A stretch of DNA of 64,000 bases from Nitrobacter sp035546855 (GTDB taxonomy: Bacteria > Pseudomonadota > Alphaproteobacteria > Rhizobiales > Xanthobacteraceae), in the NCBI GenBank assembly GCA_035546855.1, contig DASZVY010000050.1, positions 45,613-109,612 of the forward strand, in the 5' to 3' direction. Both the position numbers and the translations under genes were made by a program. Below are positions 10,542 to 19,733 of this stretch, piece by piece. Each line of letters starts with the position of its first letter. Position 1 is the first letter of the stretch. The notes beneath the pieces were generated by a model. It worked only from the letters and a program-made list of their open reading frames with translations. It was not told the DNA's origin and did not search any database.

Positions 10542-11782
10542 GCGCGTTTGCTCACTGCGTAGATGGGATCGAACAGCCAGCGAAGCAGGCTGCGGTGTTC
10601 AAAGACGATTTCGGCGGAGACCAGCATGCCCGGCTGCATCGGCACCGACTGGCCATAGGCATTCATGGTGTCGCGCGACAGCGACACGCGGATACGAAAC
10701 ACGGGTTCGCGAATATCGAGGCCGGGGAAGCCGACATCGGACGGTCCGAGTACGGTCGAGGATACGGTTCGCACCGTGCCGCGCACCGTTCCGAAACGCT
10801 GGTAGGGGAACGCCTGAAGGCTGAGTTCGACATCCTGTCCCGGCCGCACGAAGCCGATCGCGCGCGACGGCGCCAGCAATTCGGCCTGGAGTTGGCTTCC
10901 CGACGGAATGATCACCGCAACGATGCCGCCCGCAGGCACGGCCTGTCCGCTATTCACCGGCAGCGCGGCGATCCGGCCGTCGGTCGGAGCGACGAAATAT
11001 TGCAGGCGGCGTGATTCCGATTCGGCGCGGCGTTGGTCCAGCGTGGCCTTGGCGACGTCGGCGTCGGCGCGCGCCGATTCGATCTCGACGGGGATGGAGA
11101 TGAGGCGAGCCTTGATGTCGGCCAGCTCGCGCTCGACTGTCGCGCGCTGGCGGCGAGCGCCGGCAAGGTCCTGCGCGATGGACAGCGCCGCGCTTCGCCG
11201 CTGGTCGAGTTCGTGCAGGGGCATGAAACCCTTCGCGGCAACGGCGCTTCCGCGGGCGACTTCGTCTTGCGCGAGCTTGAGGCGCTGCTCCTGCAGCGCG
11301 ATCTGCTGGTCCACGGCGGTCAGTTCGCTTTCGGCGTTCGCGGCGCGCGTCGTGGCCTGATTTCGTTCGAGCTTCAGGAGCGCAATCTTGGACTCCGCGC
11401 GTTCCCGGGCGGCCGAAGATTCGGACTCGAAGCCCTTGAGCAGCGCCTCGCCGGTGTTGCCGGTGGCGGTCGCCGTGGACACGTCAAGAACGGCGATACG
11501 CGTTCCCTCCCGGACAACGTCGCCTTCCTTCACCAGCACCTTGCGCAGCGTGCCCTGCGCCTGCGCGGTGACCCGGATCAGGCCCTGATCGGGAACGAGA
11601 AATCCCGTCACCGTTGTCTTCCGCGCGTAGGTGGCGGTTGCAGCGAAGATCGTTACGGCGAACACGATCGCGGATAACAGAAGCCCGAGCGTCTTCAGCG
11701 ACAGCGGCGCGGCCAGAAGCACCGGCCCTTCGAGCCGCTGGGTGGCGTGGTCGATGGCTTCGCGGCGAAACAGGTCACTCAT
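10538..11782 (-). CDS. HlyD-family membrane fusion protein (type I secretion adaptor)
   Basis: The 414-residue periplasmic adaptor has one N-terminal membrane helix (LLSAIVFAVTIFAATATY), a lipoyl/beta-barrel half (TVTGFLVPDQGLIRVTA, GTLRKVLVKEGDVVREGTRIAVL), a long coiled-coil hairpin rich in Glu, Arg and Ala, and a return half (VAPTDGRIAALPVNSGQAVPAGGIVAVI). It resembles CvaA-type partners of C39 exporters. The ATG at 11782 (MSDLFRREA, with GAGG upstream) is preferred to a GTG at 11878. Its stop overlaps the exporter start, so the two are translationally coupled. Confidence 0.92.
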   Translation of the reverse strand: MSDLFRREAIDHATQRLEGPVLLAAPLSLKTLGLLLSAIVFAVTIFAATATYARKTTVTGFLVPDQGLIRVTAQAQGTLRKVLVKEGDVVREGTRIAVLDVSTATATGNTGEALLKGFESESSAARERAESKIALLKLERNQATTRAANAESELTAVDQQIALQEQRLKLAQDEVARGSAVAAKGFMPLHELDQRRSAALSIAQDLAGARRQRATVERELADIKARLISIPVEIESARADADVAKATLDQRRAESESRRLQYFVAPTDGRIAALPVNSGQAVPAGGIVAVIIPSGSQLQAELLAPSRAIGFVRPGQDVELSLQAFPYQRFGTVRGTVRTVSSTVLGPSDVGFPGLDIREPVFRIRVSLSRDTMNAYGQSVPMQPGMLVSAEIVFEHRSLLRWLFDPIYAVSKRA

Positions 11783-11934
11783 CGCAGCCTCGTGGCAAGC
11801 TGGGTCAGGGAGCGGTTGGAAGCGTCCATGCCCGGCTTTTGCCAGATGTCCGCGCGCCTCAACTGTGAGGAGCCGCACACACCGACGGGTCGCGGGCCGT
11901 TAGCGCATTTTGAAGAGAGTCAGCTCGTGAAAGC

Positions 11935-14148
11935 TCAGAGAAAGCTTTGCGGATCGACATCCACTTCGAGCTTGAGGCTGCCTTTGGTCTTTGGCGCCGC
12001 AGCCAGCCACTGGCGCAGATAGGCCGACAGGTCGACCGTGCGGGACGACTTCACCAGCAGACGGAAACGATAGCGCCCCTTGATGACCGCGAGCGGCGCT
12101 TCGGCCGGTCCGAGCACCTGCACCAGGTCGTCGATCGGCGCGATGGCGGCGAGGTGCCGGGCAAAGCCTTCTGCGGCCGGCCGATCCCCGGCGGAGACGA
12201 TCAGGCTCGCCAGCCGGCCGAACGGCGGATAGCCGGTGCGTTCGCGGCTCGCGATTTCGCTGGCGTAGAACGCTTCACGATCGCTGGCGACCAGTGCCCG
12301 CATCACCGGATGTTCGGGCTGGTGCGTCTGCAGATAGCCGACGCCGCGCCCCTGTTCACGGCCGGCGCGGCCGATCACCTGGTTGAGCAACTGGAACGTG
12401 CGCTCCGCCGCGCGCGGATCGCCGTTGCCGAGACCGAGGTCGGCATCGACCACGCCGACAAGGTTGAGCCTCGGAAAGTGATGGCCTTTCGCGACCAGTT
12501 GCGTGCCGATGACGATGTCGACGCGGCCTTCCGCGATCTCGCTCAGTTCGGCGCGCATGGTTTCGATCGACGTGATGAGGTCGCTCGACAGCACCATGGT
12601 GCGCGCGTTCGGAAACAGGTTGGCTGCTTCCTCCTGCAATCGCTCGACGCCGGGGCCGACCGCGACAAGCGACTCCTCCGCGGCGCAGTGCGGGCATTGG
12701 TGCGGGCGCGGCATCGAGAAGCCGCAGTGGTGGCAGACGAGGCGCTGGCGGAAACGATGGTCCACCAGCCACGCGTCGCAGATCGTGCAGGAGAAGCGGT
12801 GGCCGCAGGCACGGCACAGCGTCAGCGGCGCGTAGCCGCGGCGGTTGAGGAACAGCAGCGCCTGCTCTTTGCGTTCGATCGCGGTTTTGATTTCGCCCGC
12901 AAGGCGCGGCGAGATGAAGCGTCCGCGCGCCGGTGCCTCGCGCCGCAGGTCGATCGCCTCGATATGCGGCATGTGCTGGCCGCCGAAGCGCCCGGTCAAC
13001 GCGATCCGCTGATAGCGTCCCTTGCGGGCGTTGACCTCGCTTTCGACCGATGGCGTTGCCGACGCCAGCACGATGGGGATTTTGGCGATATGCGCGCGAA
13101 CCACGGCCATGTCGCGCGCGTGATAGTGCACGCCGTCGTCCTGCTTGTAGGCTTGATCGTGTTCTTCATCGACAATGATCAGGCCGAGATCGGCGTACGG
13201 CAGAAACAGCGCGGATCGGGCGCCGACCACGACGCGCGCGTCGCCGGATGAGACCGCCGCCCAGTTGCGCGCGCGCGTGCGCGGCGTCAGTTCCGAATGC
13301 CATTCCACCGGTCGCTCGCCGAATCGCGACGCGAAGCGCTCGCGAAATTGTCCTGTCAGAGCGATCTCCGGCATCAGGATCAGCGCCTGCCTGCCGCGGC
13401 GGATGGTTTCGGCCACCGCCTCGAAATAGACTTCGGTCTTGCCGGAGCCGGTGACGCCGTCGAGCAGCGCCACGTGAAAGCTGCCGTTCGCCGCCAGCGT
13501 CCGCATGGCGTCGACGGCGCTGCGCTGCGCGCGGGAAAAATCCGGCACGGCGAAATCCGGGTCGGGCGATGGCGGCGCGGCTGCGCGCGGCATCGGCTCG
13601 GTTGCCAGCGTGCCTTCGTCGACCAGGCCGTCGACCACGCCGATGCTGACGCCGGCTTCGCGCGCCGCGTCCGATTTGCCGTGCAGCAGTCCATCGGACA
13701 GCACCTCGATCAGGCGCCATCGCGCCGGCGTCATCCGCTGCGGCGGCGGTCCGGCGAGTCGCACGCCGGGCCTCTCGCGTTCAGGGCCAAGATGTTCGCC
13801 CATCCGCAACGCCATCCGCATCACCATGCCGCGCGCCGACAGCGTGTAGTTGGCCACCCAGTCGATCAGGCTCCGCAATTCGGGCTTGAGCGGCGGGACG
13901 TCGATTTTCTCGCCAATGTCCTTCAGGCGGTTGTGCAGGCGCGGATCGGGCGCGGCGTTCTCGGCCCAGACCACGGCGATGACTTCGCGCGGCCCGAGCG
14001 GAACGGTCACCACGTCGCCGGGCGCGATCTCCATGCCGCGCGGCACGCGGTAGGAATAGGTCTGGTCGATGGCGACGGGAACCAGCACGTCGACGACGCG
14101 CGCCGAGGCCGCGACCGAAGCTGTACCGTTGCGCGTCAAATGATCCAT
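11935..14148 (-). CDS. priA: Primosomal protein N' (replication restart helicase)
   Basis: This 737-residue PriA has an N-terminal 3'-DNA-binding domain (VLVPVAIDQTYSYRVP), Walker A DGVTGSGKTEVYF, a DEEH box (IIVDEEHDQAYKQDDG), and eight zinc-binding cysteines in CRACGHRFSCTICDAW and CHHCGFSMPRPHQCPHC. It ends with the conserved helicase motifs (IGTQLVAKGHHFP, QVIGRAGREQGRG). PriA reloads the replisome at stalled forks. It is transcribed divergently from xerC across about 150 bp. Confidence 0.98.
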   Translation of the reverse strand: MDHLTRNGTASVAASARVVDVLVPVAIDQTYSYRVPRGMEIAPGDVVTVPLGPREVIAVVWAENAAPDPRLHNRLKDIGEKIDVPPLKPELRSLIDWVANYTLSARGMVMRMALRMGEHLGPERERPGVRLAGPPPQRMTPARWRLIEVLSDGLLHGKSDAAREAGVSIGVVDGLVDEGTLATEPMPRAAAPPSPDPDFAVPDFSRAQRSAVDAMRTLAANGSFHVALLDGVTGSGKTEVYFEAVAETIRRGRQALILMPEIALTGQFRERFASRFGERPVEWHSELTPRTRARNWAAVSSGDARVVVGARSALFLPYADLGLIIVDEEHDQAYKQDDGVHYHARDMAVVRAHIAKIPIVLASATPSVESEVNARKGRYQRIALTGRFGGQHMPHIEAIDLRREAPARGRFISPRLAGEIKTAIERKEQALLFLNRRGYAPLTLCRACGHRFSCTICDAWLVDHRFRQRLVCHHCGFSMPRPHQCPHCAAEESLVAVGPGVERLQEEAANLFPNARTMVLSSDLITSIETMRAELSEIAEGRVDIVIGTQLVAKGHHFPRLNLVGVVDADLGLGNGDPRAAERTFQLLNQVIGRAGREQGRGVGYLQTHQPEHPVMRALVASDREAFYASEIASRERTGYPPFGRLASLIVSAGDRPAAEGFARHLAAIAPIDDLVQVLGPAEAPLAVIKGRYRFRLLVKSSRTVDLSAYLRQWLAAAPKTKGSLKLEVDVDPQSFL

Positions 14149-14295
14149 CGGACATCGAGATTCGGGGTGAGGCCGGCTAATCTAGGGGCGGCAGCCGCCG
14201 GAGGCCAGCCTTCAGCCGCGCCGCTCCGGAAGTTAGCGAACGGTCAAGGAAAGCGGTGCGATATAATCGCTCGAATCATCGTCGCCGATCCGATC

Positions 14296-15264
14296 ATGGC
14301 CAAGCCTGCGCCCCTGCAAACATCCGACGTGTCCTGCGCGTCGGGCGACCTCCTGGAAGCCATGATGCGCTGGCTCGGACACTTGCGGGCTGAGCGGCGG
14401 CTGTCCCCGAAAACTCTCGAGGCTTATGAGCGGGATGTGCGCCAGTGCCTGATATTCCTGACGGAACATTGGGGCGAGCGGGTGACGCTGAAACGTTTTG
14501 CGGCGCTCGAGGCGAGCGATATCAGGGCCTTCATGGCCGCACGGCGGAATGACGATATCGCCGGCCGGTCGCTGATGCGGGCGCTGGCAGGGTTGCGGTC
14601 GTTCGGCCGGTTTCTGGAGCGGGAGGGGCTCGGTAAAGTCGGCGCGCTCAGCGCGATCCGGGCGCCGAAGGTCGGCAAGAGCCTGCCGAAGCCGATTCAC
14701 ATGGCCGCCGCCAAACGTTTCGCCGATGCCGACGAACGGGCCGGCGAAAACCGCGAGCCCTGGATCTGGGCGCGCGATGCCGCGGTGATGGCGCTGCTGT
14801 ACGGCTCCGGCCTGCGGATATCCGAGGCGCTGGGGTTGAAACGGCGCGAGGTGCCGTTGCCCGGCGCAGGCGACGTGCTGGTCGTCACCGGCAAGGGCAA
14901 CAAGACCCGGATGGTGCCGGTGCTGCAGAACGTGCTGGGGCTGGTGCAGGATTATGTGGCGATGTGTCCGCATCCCCTGCCGCCGGAAGGTCCGATCTTC
15001 GTCGGCGCACGGGGCGGGCCGCTCAAGGCGCGCATCATCCAGCTCACGATGGCGCGGCTGCGGGGCGCCTTGGGCCTGCCGGACAGCGCCACGCCGCATG
15101 CGCTGCGCCATTCCTTCGCCACCCACTTGCTCAGCCGGGGCGGCGACCTGCGGGCGATCCAGGAATTGCTCGGTCACGCCTCGCTCTCGACCACGCAGAT
15201 CTACACCGGCATCGACAGCGAGCGGCTGTTCGAGGTCTACAAGACCGCCCATCCCCGTGCCTGA
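14296..15264 (+). CDS. xerC: Tyrosine recombinase XerC
   Basis: The 322-residue tyrosine recombinase has an N-terminal SAM-like core-binding domain (residues 20-115) and a complete catalytic set: Arg174 (GSGLRISEAL), Lys200 (TGKGNKTR), His268-x-x-Arg271 (HALRHSFATHLL), His294 (LGHASL) and Tyr303 (QIYTG). Together with XerD it resolves chromosome dimers at dif. Divergent pairing with priA is the usual alphaproteobacterial context and argues against a phage integrase. The ATG at 14296 fits the family start; an open frame extending upstream to 13297 only shadows priA. Confidence 0.96.
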   Translation: MAKPAPLQTSDVSCASGDLLEAMMRWLGHLRAERRLSPKTLEAYERDVRQCLIFLTEHWGERVTLKRFAALEASDIRAFMAARRNDDIAGRSLMRALAGLRSFGRFLEREGLGKVGALSAIRAPKVGKSLPKPIHMAAAKRFADADERAGENREPWIWARDAAVMALLYGSGLRISEALGLKRREVPLPGAGDVLVVTGKGNKTRMVPVLQNVLGLVQDYVAMCPHPLPPEGPIFVGARGGPLKARIIQLTMARLRGALGLPDSATPHALRHSFATHLLSRGGDLRAIQELLGHASLSTTQIYTGIDSERLFEVYKTAHPRA

Positions 15265-15386
15265 TACCTCCGGTCGCCGTGCTGCAGATTTTCCGGCGGA
15301 CATCTGCCGGGGAGCCGGGGTGTCCCCTTGCGCGGGGAAAAACGCCGGTCAATCGTGCGCCGGTCCAATCATTCGGGAGGCAGCGC

Positions 15387-15983
15387 ATGAGTGCGCACGA
15401 AAGCATGGAGCATGCCGAGCACGCGCAGCACGCGTCGGGAGAGAACAAGCGCATCGCACTTTTGATTGCGATCATCGCACTCTGCCTCGCCCTGTCGGAG
15501 ACGCTGGGCAAGGGCGCGCAGACCGAATCGATCAGCAAGAACGTCGAGTCGTCCAACCTCTGGGCCTTCTTCCAGGCCAAGAGCATCCGCCGCACCATGG
15601 TCCAGACCCAGGCCGACCAGGCCAAGCTCAGTCTCCGGCTCGCGACCGACGAGGCGACCAGGGCGGCGCTGCAAAAACAGATCGACGACTGGCAGAAGAC
15701 CGCCGCGCGATACCGCTCCGAACCGGGCACGGGCGAGGGGCAGGACCAGTTGTCCGAGCGGGCCAAGCACGCCGAGGAAGAGCGCGACCTCGCGATGGCC
15801 AAGTACCATCACTTCGAACTGGCCTCGGCCGCGTTCCAGATTGCCATCGTGCTGGCGTCCGCCACCATCATCACCGGCATGATCGCGCTGGCGTGGATTT
15901 CGGGTTTGTTGGCGCTGGCCGGCATCGGCTTCACGGCGATCGGCATGTTCGCGCCGCATGCGCTGCACCTGATGGGCCATTGA
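15387..15983 (+). CDS. DUF4337 family membrane protein
   Basis: This 198-residue protein has one membrane helix near residues 22-40 (RIALLIAIIALCLALSE), a charged coiled-coil middle with ordered Lys, Gln and Glu heptads (about 60-145), and a C-terminal pair of helices (FQIAIVLASATIITGMIALAW, LLALAGIGFTAIGMF). This layout and the KSIRRTMVQTQAD segment match DUF4337, whose function is unknown. A clear ribosome site (CGGGAGG) precedes the ATG. A compact hairpin follows the stop. Confidence 0.85.
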   Translation: MSAHESMEHAEHAQHASGENKRIALLIAIIALCLALSETLGKGAQTESISKNVESSNLWAFFQAKSIRRTMVQTQADQAKLSLRLATDEATRAALQKQIDDWQKTAARYRSEPGTGEGQDQLSERAKHAEEERDLAMAKYHHFELASAAFQIAIVLASATIITGMIALAWISGLLALAGIGFTAIGMFAPHALHLMGH

Positions 15984-15990
15984 GGTCCCG

Positions 15991-16010
15991 ACGCGGCAAG
16001 AACCGCGTCA
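15991..16010. terminator. Hairpin between convergent DUF4337 and lpdA genes
   Basis: A seven-base-pair stem (gacgcgg / ccgcgtc) with a six-base loop lies in the 42-bp gap between two convergent stops. There is no T-run, so termination by this element alone is uncertain. Confidence 0.45.
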
Positions 16011-16025
16011 CATGACCGTGGCCGC

Positions 16026-17429
16026 TCACATGTGGATGGCGCGCTTGCCGACCGCGAGCGCCGCTTCCTTGATGGCTTCCGAGCGCGTCGGGTGAGCGAA
16101 GCAGGTGCGCGCGAGATCCTCGGCGGAGCCGCCGAACTCCATCAGCACGCAAGCCTCCTGGATCATCTCGCCGGCCTCGCGGCCGATGATGTGCACGCCG
16201 AGCACGCGGTCGGTCTTGGTATCCGCCAGAATCTTCACGAAGCCGTCGGTGGTCTGGTTCACCTTGGAGCGGCCGTTGGCGGTGAACGGAAATTTGCCGA
16301 CGGTGTAGGCGATGCCGGCCTGCTTCAACTCCTCCTCGGTCTTGCCGACGGAGGACACTTCCGGGGTGGTGTAGACCACGCCGGGGATCACGTCGTAGTT
16401 CACGTGCCCGGCCTGACCGGCGAGGATTTCGGCGCAGGCGACGCCCTCGTCCTCGGCCTTGTGCGCCAGCATCGGTCCCCTGACCACGTCGCCGATGGCG
16501 TAGACGCCCTTCACGTTTGTCGCGAAGTGATGGTCGATCTCGACGCGGCCGCGGTCGTCCAGCGCGACGCCGGCTTCCTTCAGGCCGAGGCCGTCGGTGT
16601 AGGGCACCCGTCCGATCGCGACCAGAACGACGTCGGCTTCGATCCTTTCCGCGGCGCCGCCGGCGGCCGGTTCGACCGTCGCCACCAACGTCTTGCCGGA
16701 GGCGTCGATGCCGGTCACCTTGGCGCCGAGCTTGAATGCAAAGCCCTGCTTCTCGAGCAGGCGCTGGAACTGCTTTGCGACCTCGCCATCCATGCCGGGC
16801 AGGATGCGATCGAGGAATTCCACCACGGTCACCTGCGCGCCGAGGCGGTGCCACACCGAGCCGAGCTCCAGCCCGATCACGCCGGCGCCGACGATCAGCA
16901 ATTTGCCAGGCACCTTCTCAAGGGACAATGCGCCGGTCGACGACACGATGCGCTTCTCGTCGATCTCGATGCCCCTGAGCCTTGCGACGTCCGATCCGGT
17001 GGCGATGACGATGTTCTTCGTGTCCACGGTCTGAGTCTTGCCGTCGGCGCTGGTCACTTCGACCTTGCCGGTGCCGAGGATCTTGCCCTTGCCGGGGATG
17101 ACCTCGATCTTGTTCTTCTTCATCAAGAACTCGACGCCCTTGACGTTGCCGTCGATGCCCTGCTGCTTGAAGTTCATCATCGCCGGCAGATCGAGTTTCG
17201 GCGCGGACACCAGGACGCCCATCTTGGCAAAGGAGTGCCCGGCTTCCTCGAACATTTCCGAGGCGTGCAGCAGCGCCTTCGACGGCATGCAGCCGACATT
17301 AAGGCAGGTGCCGCCGAGCGTCGCGTTCTTCTCGATCACGGCGACCTTCATGCCGAGCTGCGCCGCGCGGATCGCGCAGACGTAGCCGCCGGGGCCGGTG
17401 CCGATAACAACGAGGTCGTAGGAAGCCAT
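16026..17429 (-). CDS. lpdA: Dihydrolipoyl dehydrogenase (E3)
   Basis: The 467-residue flavoprotein has the FAD motif GTGPGGYVCAIRAAQLG, the redox-active disulfide Cys42/Cys47 (GGTCLNVGCMPSK), the NAD-binding GAGVIGLELGSVW, and the C-terminal His-Glu pair in FAHPTRSEA. It reoxidises lipoamide for the 2-oxoglutarate dehydrogenase complex and possibly other lipoyl complexes. It is the last gene of the mdh-suc block, 23 bp after the SDR gene. Lipoamide regenerated by E3 is also the usual electron source for Ohr peroxidases. Confidence 0.98.
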   Translation of the reverse strand: MASYDLVVIGTGPGGYVCAIRAAQLGMKVAVIEKNATLGGTCLNVGCMPSKALLHASEMFEEAGHSFAKMGVLVSAPKLDLPAMMNFKQQGIDGNVKGVEFLMKKNKIEVIPGKGKILGTGKVEVTSADGKTQTVDTKNIVIATGSDVARLRGIEIDEKRIVSSTGALSLEKVPGKLLIVGAGVIGLELGSVWHRLGAQVTVVEFLDRILPGMDGEVAKQFQRLLEKQGFAFKLGAKVTGIDASGKTLVATVEPAAGGAAERIEADVVLVAIGRVPYTDGLGLKEAGVALDDRGRVEIDHHFATNVKGVYAIGDVVRGPMLAHKAEDEGVACAEILAGQAGHVNYDVIPGVVYTTPEVSSVGKTEEELKQAGIAYTVGKFPFTANGRSKVNQTTDGFVKILADTKTDRVLGVHIIGREAGEMIQEACVLMEFGGSAEDLARTCFAHPTRSEAIKEAALAVGKRAIHM

Positions 17430-17452
17430 GATCTCAAATCCTGTTCAGATAT

Positions 17453-18202
17453 TTAGCGTCCGCCGGAGACGTTCATCGTCATGCCCGCGACATAGGAAGC
17501 TTCGTCCGACAGCAGCCAGACGATGGCGTTGGCGATTTCATCCGCGGTGCCGACCCGCTGCATCGGCACCGTCTTGGCGAGCCGATGGTGACGGTCCGGC
17601 TCGCCGCCGCTGGCGTGAATTTCCGTGTCAATAAGGCCGGGGCGAATCCCGACCACGCGGATGCCCTCCCCCGCCACTTCGTTGGAGAGGCCGGTCGTGA
17701 AAGTGTCGATCGCGCCTTTCGAGGCGGCGTAGTCGACATAGGTGTTGGCCGAGCCGAGTTGCGCCGCGACCGATGAGATGTTGACGATCACGCCGCCCTT
17801 GCCGCCGTGTTTGGTGGAGAGCCGCTTCACGGCCTCGCGCGCGCACAGAAAGCTGCCGGTGACGTTGACCCGCAGCATGCGGTTGATGCGCTCGGCCGTC
17901 AGGTTCTCGACCCGCGCGGTCTGGCCGACAATGCCGGCATTGTTGACCAGCGCGCCGAGCGTGCCGAAACCATCCGCCGCCTTGAACAGCGCGAGGATGT
18001 CGGGTTCCTCGCCGACGTCGCATTTCACCGCGAGCGCCTTGCCGTTGTTGGTTTCGATTCTGGCCATCACGTCGTCCGCGGCCGCCTTGTTGCTGGCGTA
18101 GCCGATCACGACGCGCCAGCCGTGCTGCGCCGCGGCCAGGGCCGCCGCGCGGCCGATGCCGCGGCTGCCTCCGGTGATGACGACGACGTTATCCATTTGC
18201 AT
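17453..18202 (-). CDS. SDR family oxidoreductase within the TCA gene block
   Basis: This 249-residue short-chain dehydrogenase has the nucleotide-binding TGGSRGIGRAAALAA, NNAGIVGQ, the catalytic Ser in VNISSVAAQL, and Tyr-x-x-x-Lys in YVDYAASKGA. The substrate is unknown. The start at 18202 (MQMDNVVVITGG) has an AAGAG site, and 18196 is an alternative. An apparent longer start at 18283 reads through an intergenic palindrome and gives a spurious MPGSSPGM leader. It lies between sucB and lpdA on the same strand. Confidence 0.9.
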   Translation of the reverse strand: MQMDNVVVITGGSRGIGRAAALAAAQHGWRVVIGYASNKAAADDVMARIETNNGKALAVKCDVGEEPDILALFKAADGFGTLGALVNNAGIVGQTARVENLTAERINRMLRVNVTGSFLCAREAVKRLSTKHGGKGGVIVNISSVAAQLGSANTYVDYAASKGAIDTFTTGLSNEVAGEGIRVVGIRPGLIDTEIHASGGEPDRHHRLAKTVPMQRVGTADEIANAIVWLLSDEASYVAGMTMNVSGGR

Positions 18203-18257
18203 CCAATCTGCTCTTGTACCTAATCGGTCATGCGGAGATGGCCCGACTTCGCTTGCT

Positions 18258-18345
18258 GTCATGCCCGGACTTGATCCGGGCATCCATCTTTCTTCAGAAG
18301 GATGGATTGCCGGGTCGCGCCGCGGCGCGGCGGCCCGGCAATGAC
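18258..18345. repeat. Intergenic palindromic repeat, 'gtcatgcccgg' type
   Basis: Arms gtcatgcccgg (from 18258) and cccggcaatgac (ending 18345) enclose smaller hairpins (ggacttgatcc, gcgccgcggcgc). It sits between sucB and the SDR gene. Such elements read as MPGLDPGIH in one frame and cause false N-terminal extensions. Confidence 0.72.
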
Positions 18346-18355
18346 GAACAGCAGA

Positions 18356-19597
18356 TCACAGATCCAGCACCAGCCGGGCCGGGTCTTCGAGCGATTCCTT
18401 GACGCGCACGAGGAAGGTCACCGCCTCCTTGCCGTCGATGACGCGATGGTCGTAAGAGAGCGCGAGATACATCATCGGGCGGATTTCCACCTTGCCGCCG
18501 ATCGCCATCGGCCGCTCCTGGATCTTGTGCATGCCGAGAATGCCGGATTGCGGCGCGTTCAGGATCGGCGTCGACATCAGCGAGCCGTAGATGCCGCCGT
18601 TGGTGATTGTGAAGGTGCCGCCCTGCATCTCGTCGATCTTGAGTTGGCCGTCGCGGGCGCGGCGGCCGTAGTCGGCGATGCTCTTCTCGATCTCGGCAAT
18701 GGACTTGTGGTCGCAGTCGCGCACCACGGGCACGACGAGGCCCTTGTCGGTGCCGACGGCGACGCCGATGTGATAGTAGTTCTTGTAGATCAAGTCGGTG
18801 CCGTCGATCTCGGCGTTGACGGCGGGGATGTCCTTCAGCGCCTGCACGCAAGCCTTGGTGAAGAAGCCCATGAAGCCGAGCTTCGCGCCGTGCTTCTTCT
18901 CGAACACGTCCTTGTAGTGCGCGCGCAGCGCCATCACGTTGGTCATGTCGACCTCGTTGAAGGTCGTCAGCATCGCGGCGGTGTTCTGCACGTCCTTGAG
19001 GCGGCGCGCGATGGTCTGGCGCAGCCGCGTCATCTTCACGCGCTCCTCGCGCGCGGCGTCGTCGGCGGGCGAGGGGGCGCGCACCTGTACGGCGGCGGCC
19101 GGCTGATTGACCGGAGTCGGCGTGGACGCGGCCTTCTCGATCGCGGCCAGCATGTCGCCCTTGGTGACGCGGCCGTCCTTGCCGGAACCGGGCACGGTCG
19201 AGGCATCGACGCCGCTCTCGGCGGACAGTTTTCTCACCGACGGCGCAAGCGGCGCGTCGGAAGGCGGTGATTTCTGGGTTGGAGCGGGCGCGGCCGCAGG
19301 CTGCGGCGCGGGGGCTGCCGCTTTCGCCGCGGGCGCAGCGGCGGCCGCCTTGGCACCGGCTGCGCCGTCGGTGATCTGGCCGAGCAGCGCGCCGACCGCG
19401 ACGGTCTCGCCGTCCTTGGCGATGATCTCGCCGAGCGTGCCGGCGGAGGGGGCGGGCACCTCGATGGTCACCTTGTCGGTTTCGAGCTCGACCAGCGGTT
19501 CGTCGACGGCGACGGCGTCGCCGGGTTTCTTGAACCATTTTCCGATGGTCGCCTCGGTCACGGATTCGCCGAGCGTCGGAACGCGAATTTCAGTCAT
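18356..19597 (-). CDS. sucB: 2-oxoglutarate dehydrogenase E2, dihydrolipoyl succinyltransferase
   Basis: The 413-residue E2 has a lipoyl domain with Lys42 in ETDKVTIEV, an Ala-Pro-rich linker (about 75-115), a peripheral-subunit binding domain (APSVRKLSAESGVD...DGRVTKGDML), and the catalytic domain ending in SYDHRVIDGKEA with the HxxxDG motif. It transfers the succinyl group to CoA. A palindromic element lies in the 136-bp gap after sucA. It is followed by the SDR gene and lpdA, so E1, E2 and E3 are all encoded in one block. Confidence 0.98.
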   Translation of the reverse strand: MTEIRVPTLGESVTEATIGKWFKKPGDAVAVDEPLVELETDKVTIEVPAPSAGTLGEIIAKDGETVAVGALLGQITDGAAGAKAAAAAPAAKAAAPAPQPAAAPAPTQKSPPSDAPLAPSVRKLSAESGVDASTVPGSGKDGRVTKGDMLAAIEKAASTPTPVNQPAAAVQVRAPSPADDAAREERVKMTRLRQTIARRLKDVQNTAAMLTTFNEVDMTNVMALRAHYKDVFEKKHGAKLGFMGFFTKACVQALKDIPAVNAEIDGTDLIYKNYYHIGVAVGTDKGLVVPVVRDCDHKSIAEIEKSIADYGRRARDGQLKIDEMQGGTFTITNGGIYGSLMSTPILNAPQSGILGMHKIQERPMAIGGKVEIRPMMYLALSYDHRVIDGKEAVTFLVRVKESLEDPARLVLDL

Positions 19598-19626
19598 GTG
19601 TATTCGTCCTCAAATAGAATTCTGCA

Positions 19627-19727
19627 GTCATCATCCGCGACTGCGGATGATCAAGTATTCCGAGGCGCGTCATGCCGGAGCACCGGCGCGGCACGGTACT
19701 GGATGCCCAGCTTTCGCGGGGCATGAC
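19627..19727. repeat. Two hairpin elements between sucA and sucB
   Basis: A simple hairpin (atcatccgc / gcggatgat, arms 19630-19638 and 19643-19651, loop gact) is followed by a 'gtcatgccgg...gcatgac' palindromic element at 19669-19727. Both lie in the intercistronic gap of the suc operon, where they could influence mRNA processing or the ratio of E1 to E2. Confidence 0.55.
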
Positions 19728-19733
19728 AATTCC

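Noticed and set aside
14296..15264. The tyrosine recombinase as a sign of an integrated element
   Set aside because: Sequence and pairing with priA fit housekeeping XerC; no attachment repeats, tRNA or phage genes are near.
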